From positions 1 to 51,034 of the forward strand of contig CAMPDW010000017.1 in NCBI GenBank assembly GCA_946699565.1: a DNA stretch of 51,034 nt, written 5' to 3'. This document shows positions 49,720-51,034 of the stretch, piece by piece. Positions within the stretch are counted from its first letter, which is position 1; each line of letters starts with the position of its first letter. Position numbers and translations under genes: made by a program. Under the pieces are notes generated by a model that did not search any database, was not told where the DNA came from, and saw only the letters and a program-made list of their open reading frames with translations. This stretch comes from an uncultured Commensalibacter sp. (GTDB lineage Bacteria; Pseudomonadota; Alphaproteobacteria; Acetobacterales; Acetobacteraceae).

Positions 49720-50094
49720 TTAATCCCTTAATTTTCTACATTCCAATCGAACAAAAGATGGAACTTGATGATTACACAGTGATAGAGCATCGACTTTGCA
49801 AAATTCATAGGCATTATTATATAAGGATCTTAATATAGCATTATTAAGATCCTTATCATTTATGTCGTTTGAATTTGAAAGCTGATTTTTAAAATTATGA
49901 AGTTTTTTTAAAGATTCAAGACAGGATTGACTTATATCACGTGAATCAATTTTAAGAATTTTAAATATGAATTGCAATTGTGTATATGAATAATCTATGG
50001 ATTTTTCATCGCTTGATTGTCCATGAATTGAAATAGGTGAAAGAACAATAATATAAGAAAATAATAATGATAAAATTTTAAGGTTGATTTTCAT
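49720..50094 (-). CDS. Small secreted four-cysteine protein, unknown function
   Basis: A 124-residue protein with a signal peptide (ILSLLFSYIIVLSPISIHGQ, cleavage probably near residue 26) and an Asn/Asp/Ser-rich helical mature part. Four cysteines occur in SQSCLESLKKL, EFCKVDAL, LSLCNHQ and LECRKL, suggesting two disulfides in the periplasm. I do not recognise a family; it is not a good match to the Rap1a/Tai pattern seen at 30.3 kb. It is divergent from the lipoprotein gene at 50.4 kb and ends one base from xpk. A 15-base perfect inverted repeat lies inside the coding region. Confidence 0.6.
   Translation of the reverse strand: MKINLKILSLLFSYIIVLSPISIHGQSSDEKSIDYSYTQLQFIFKILKIDSRDISQSCLESLKKLHNFKNQLSNSNDINDKDLNNAILRSLYNNAYEFCKVDALSLCNHQVPSFVRLECRKLRD
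49821..49856. repeat. Perfect 15-base inverted repeat inside a coding region
   Basis: ATAAGGATCTTAATA at 49821-49835 is followed by a six-base loop (TAGCAT) and its exact complement at 49842-49856. It lies within the secreted-protein gene, encoding the KDLNNAILRSL segment. There is no T tract after either arm, so it is not a typical terminator. It would form a stable hairpin in the mRNA. Confidence 0.85.
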
Positions 50095-50128
50095 TAGGAT
50101 TTTAATTTCATAAGAGTAAGTCTAATTC

Positions 50129-50270
50129 AATCCAGATATAAGTCTGGATTAAAAATCTTTATTTTTTATATATTTATAACATATAAGATTATTTTATACA
50201 GTTTTTTGATATCTTATTCTATAATCATACACAGGGTGTTCCTCAGCTTTATCCCCGAAATTGTGGATAA
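50129..50270. promoter_or_regulatory. Divergent intergenic region with a hairpin and three DnaA-box-like 9-mers
   Basis: AATCCAGA-tataag-TCTGGATT forms an eight-base hairpin at 50129-50150. After an A/T-only-like stretch, three 9-mers resemble DnaA boxes within 46 bases: TCATACACA at 50225-50233 (one mismatch), TTATCCCCG at 50249-50257 (two mismatches) and TGTGGATAA at 50262-50270, a perfect box on the minus strand. The region lies between two divergent genes for exported proteins and must also hold their promoters. Confidence 0.4.
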
Positions 50271-50365
50271 CTTTATCGTTTTTGTCAGATAAAGTTAATA
50301 TGGTTATTTTAAAAGAGAACTTTTTGCATATGAGTAAAATAGAAACAAGATTTAAAGTAATAAAA

Positions 50366-50602
50366 ATGAAAAAATTAGTATTGTTTACTATAAGTATACT
50401 GAGTTTTACAGTTTTTCTTTCTGCATGTTCAGGAACGGCGGAAACCCCTGTACCTGCTGGAACTCAATCTCAGACAGGATATGGTTCGGTTTGTAAAGCA
50501 GGATTTTATACATGTCATACACCTTATCAAGTTCCTTTAGGTTCACCATGTAGTTGCCCAGGCTTAGGGGCTCCTTCTTATGGTAATGTGCATGTAAAAT
50601 AA
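50366..50602 (+). CDS. Small Cys-rich lipoprotein, unknown function
   Basis: A 78-residue protein with a lipoprotein signal (KKLVLFTISILSFTVFLSAC, lipobox Cys-21). The short mature part has four further cysteines in SVCKAGFYTCHTPYQVP and SPCSCPGLGAPSYG. I have the impression of similar CSCPGLGAPS tails in other acetic acid bacterial lipoproteins but cannot name a family. A longer reading starts at 50261, but its first 35 residues run through the intergenic DnaA-like boxes; the ATG at 50366 gives the proper signal. It is followed 31 bases later by rarA. Confidence 0.7.
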   Translation: MKKLVLFTISILSFTVFLSACSGTAETPVPAGTQSQTGYGSVCKAGFYTCHTPYQVPLGSPCSCPGLGAPSYGNVHVK

Positions 50603-50633
50603 TTATTTAAAAATTTAAAGCAGTAAAGAAAGT

Positions 50634-51034
50634 ATGATAGTATCCTCTTTTTTACATAATAATAATGATTTATTTGCTGCTGATCTTACAAAATCAAATA
50701 ATTCATTAAAAAATGAACATAATATTAATAATTTGTTAAATGTTAGATTACCTTTAGCTGATCAATTACGTCCAAAAAATCTAGGCGAGATTATAGGACA
50801 GGAGCATCTTGTAGGGGAAAAGGGTATCCTTACCCGGATGTTGGAGAATAATACTTTATCAAGCCTGATTTTATGGGGTTATCCTGGTACAGGTAAAACT
50901 ACTATAGCAAGAATATTAGCAAATTACGTTCATTTACGATTTATCCAGTTATCAGCTATTTTTTCAGGCGTTGCTGAATTAAAGAAAATTTTTGAGGAGG
51001 CTAAAAAATATCGTCAAACAACAGGGCAAAGCAC
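50634..51034 (+). CDS. rarA: RarA/MgsA-type replication-associated AAA+ ATPase (3' end outside the window)
   Basis: The first 133 codons of a RarA-like recombination factor, which acts on stalled replication forks. After about 37 polar residues the conserved start reads LPLADQLRPKNLGEIIGQEH, with GEKGILTRMLENN, SLILWGYPGTGKTTIARILA (Walker A; Tyr in place of the common Pro) and the IQLSAIFSGVAELKKIFEEA segment. The frame is open to the window edge. Family members have about 430-450 residues, so some 300 are missing here. Confidence 0.93.
   Translation, partial: MIVSSFLHNNNDLFAADLTKSNNSLKNEHNINNLLNVRLPLADQLRPKNLGEIIGQEHLVGEKGILTRMLENNTLSSLILWGYPGTGKTTIARILANYVHLRFIQLSAIFSGVAELKKIFEEAKKYRQTTGQS

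Noticed and set aside
50261-50365. Extended N terminus of the small lipoprotein
   Set aside because: It translates intergenic sequence and would bury the lipoprotein signal 35 residues inside the protein.

Overview
The window is a strongly AT-rich, gene-dense stretch of a bacterial chromosome. Gene content and order point to an alphaproteobacterium, most likely an AT-rich acetic acid bacterium (Acetobacteraceae, Commensalibacter-like insect associate). The signs are tpiA-secG-pyrG-kdsA-eno-ftsB, ppiD-trpE-trpG-trpD-trpC-lipA-coq10, purC-purS-purQ-purL-bolA-grxD, kdsB-pheA, and an acetate kinase/phosphoketolase pair. The genus is inference. I found no insertion sequence, phage, CRISPR array, tRNA or rRNA.

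Layout: 1-5.2 kb holds a cut response regulator, exonuclease III, uvrC, pgsA and a lipoprotein. 5.2-9.8 kb is a divergent biotin locus: bioA one way; bioF, a BioH-like esterase and a fused BioC-BioD the other. 9.9-16.1 kb holds rpmG, then the leftward ftsB/eno and kdsA/pyrG/secG/tpiA genes, with a rightward DUF3429-type membrane gene between them. 16.3-23.9 kb is ppiD, the trp genes, lipA and a COQ10/RatA-type gene. 24-27.7 kb has a small secreted basic protein and leftward pncC, a lytic transglycosylase and a TerC protein. 27.8-34.2 kb is purine synthesis (purB; purC-purS-X-purQ-purL-bolA-grxD), where X is a secreted four-cysteine protein resembling the Rap1a/Tai immunity fold. 34.3-38.5 kb has a second small secreted basic protein, cardiolipin synthase, an EEP-family hydrolase and metC. 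38.5-39.9 kb looks empty but is a decayed comM gene. 39.9-42.7 kb is serA, a frameshifted hisN-type phosphatase and a membrane-anchored cytochrome c. 42.8-45.9 kb is kdsB, pheA, dapA and smpB. 46-49.7 kb is ackA-xpk, which would turn sugar phosphates into acetate and ATP. The right end has two small exported proteins and the start of rarA.

The window is mostly housekeeping: biotin, tryptophan, purine, Kdo, lipoate, lysine and phenylalanine synthesis, envelope upkeep and DNA repair. The most notable points are the comM pseudogene, recognisable along most of its length in shifting frames; the hisN frameshift; the bioC-bioD fusion; the exported protein gene translationally coupled inside the purine operon; and two short secreted basic proteins that look related, with a possible third remnant inside the comM ruin. 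I see no wholly new multi-gene system. All calls come from reading the sequence and its conceptual translations; no database search was run.
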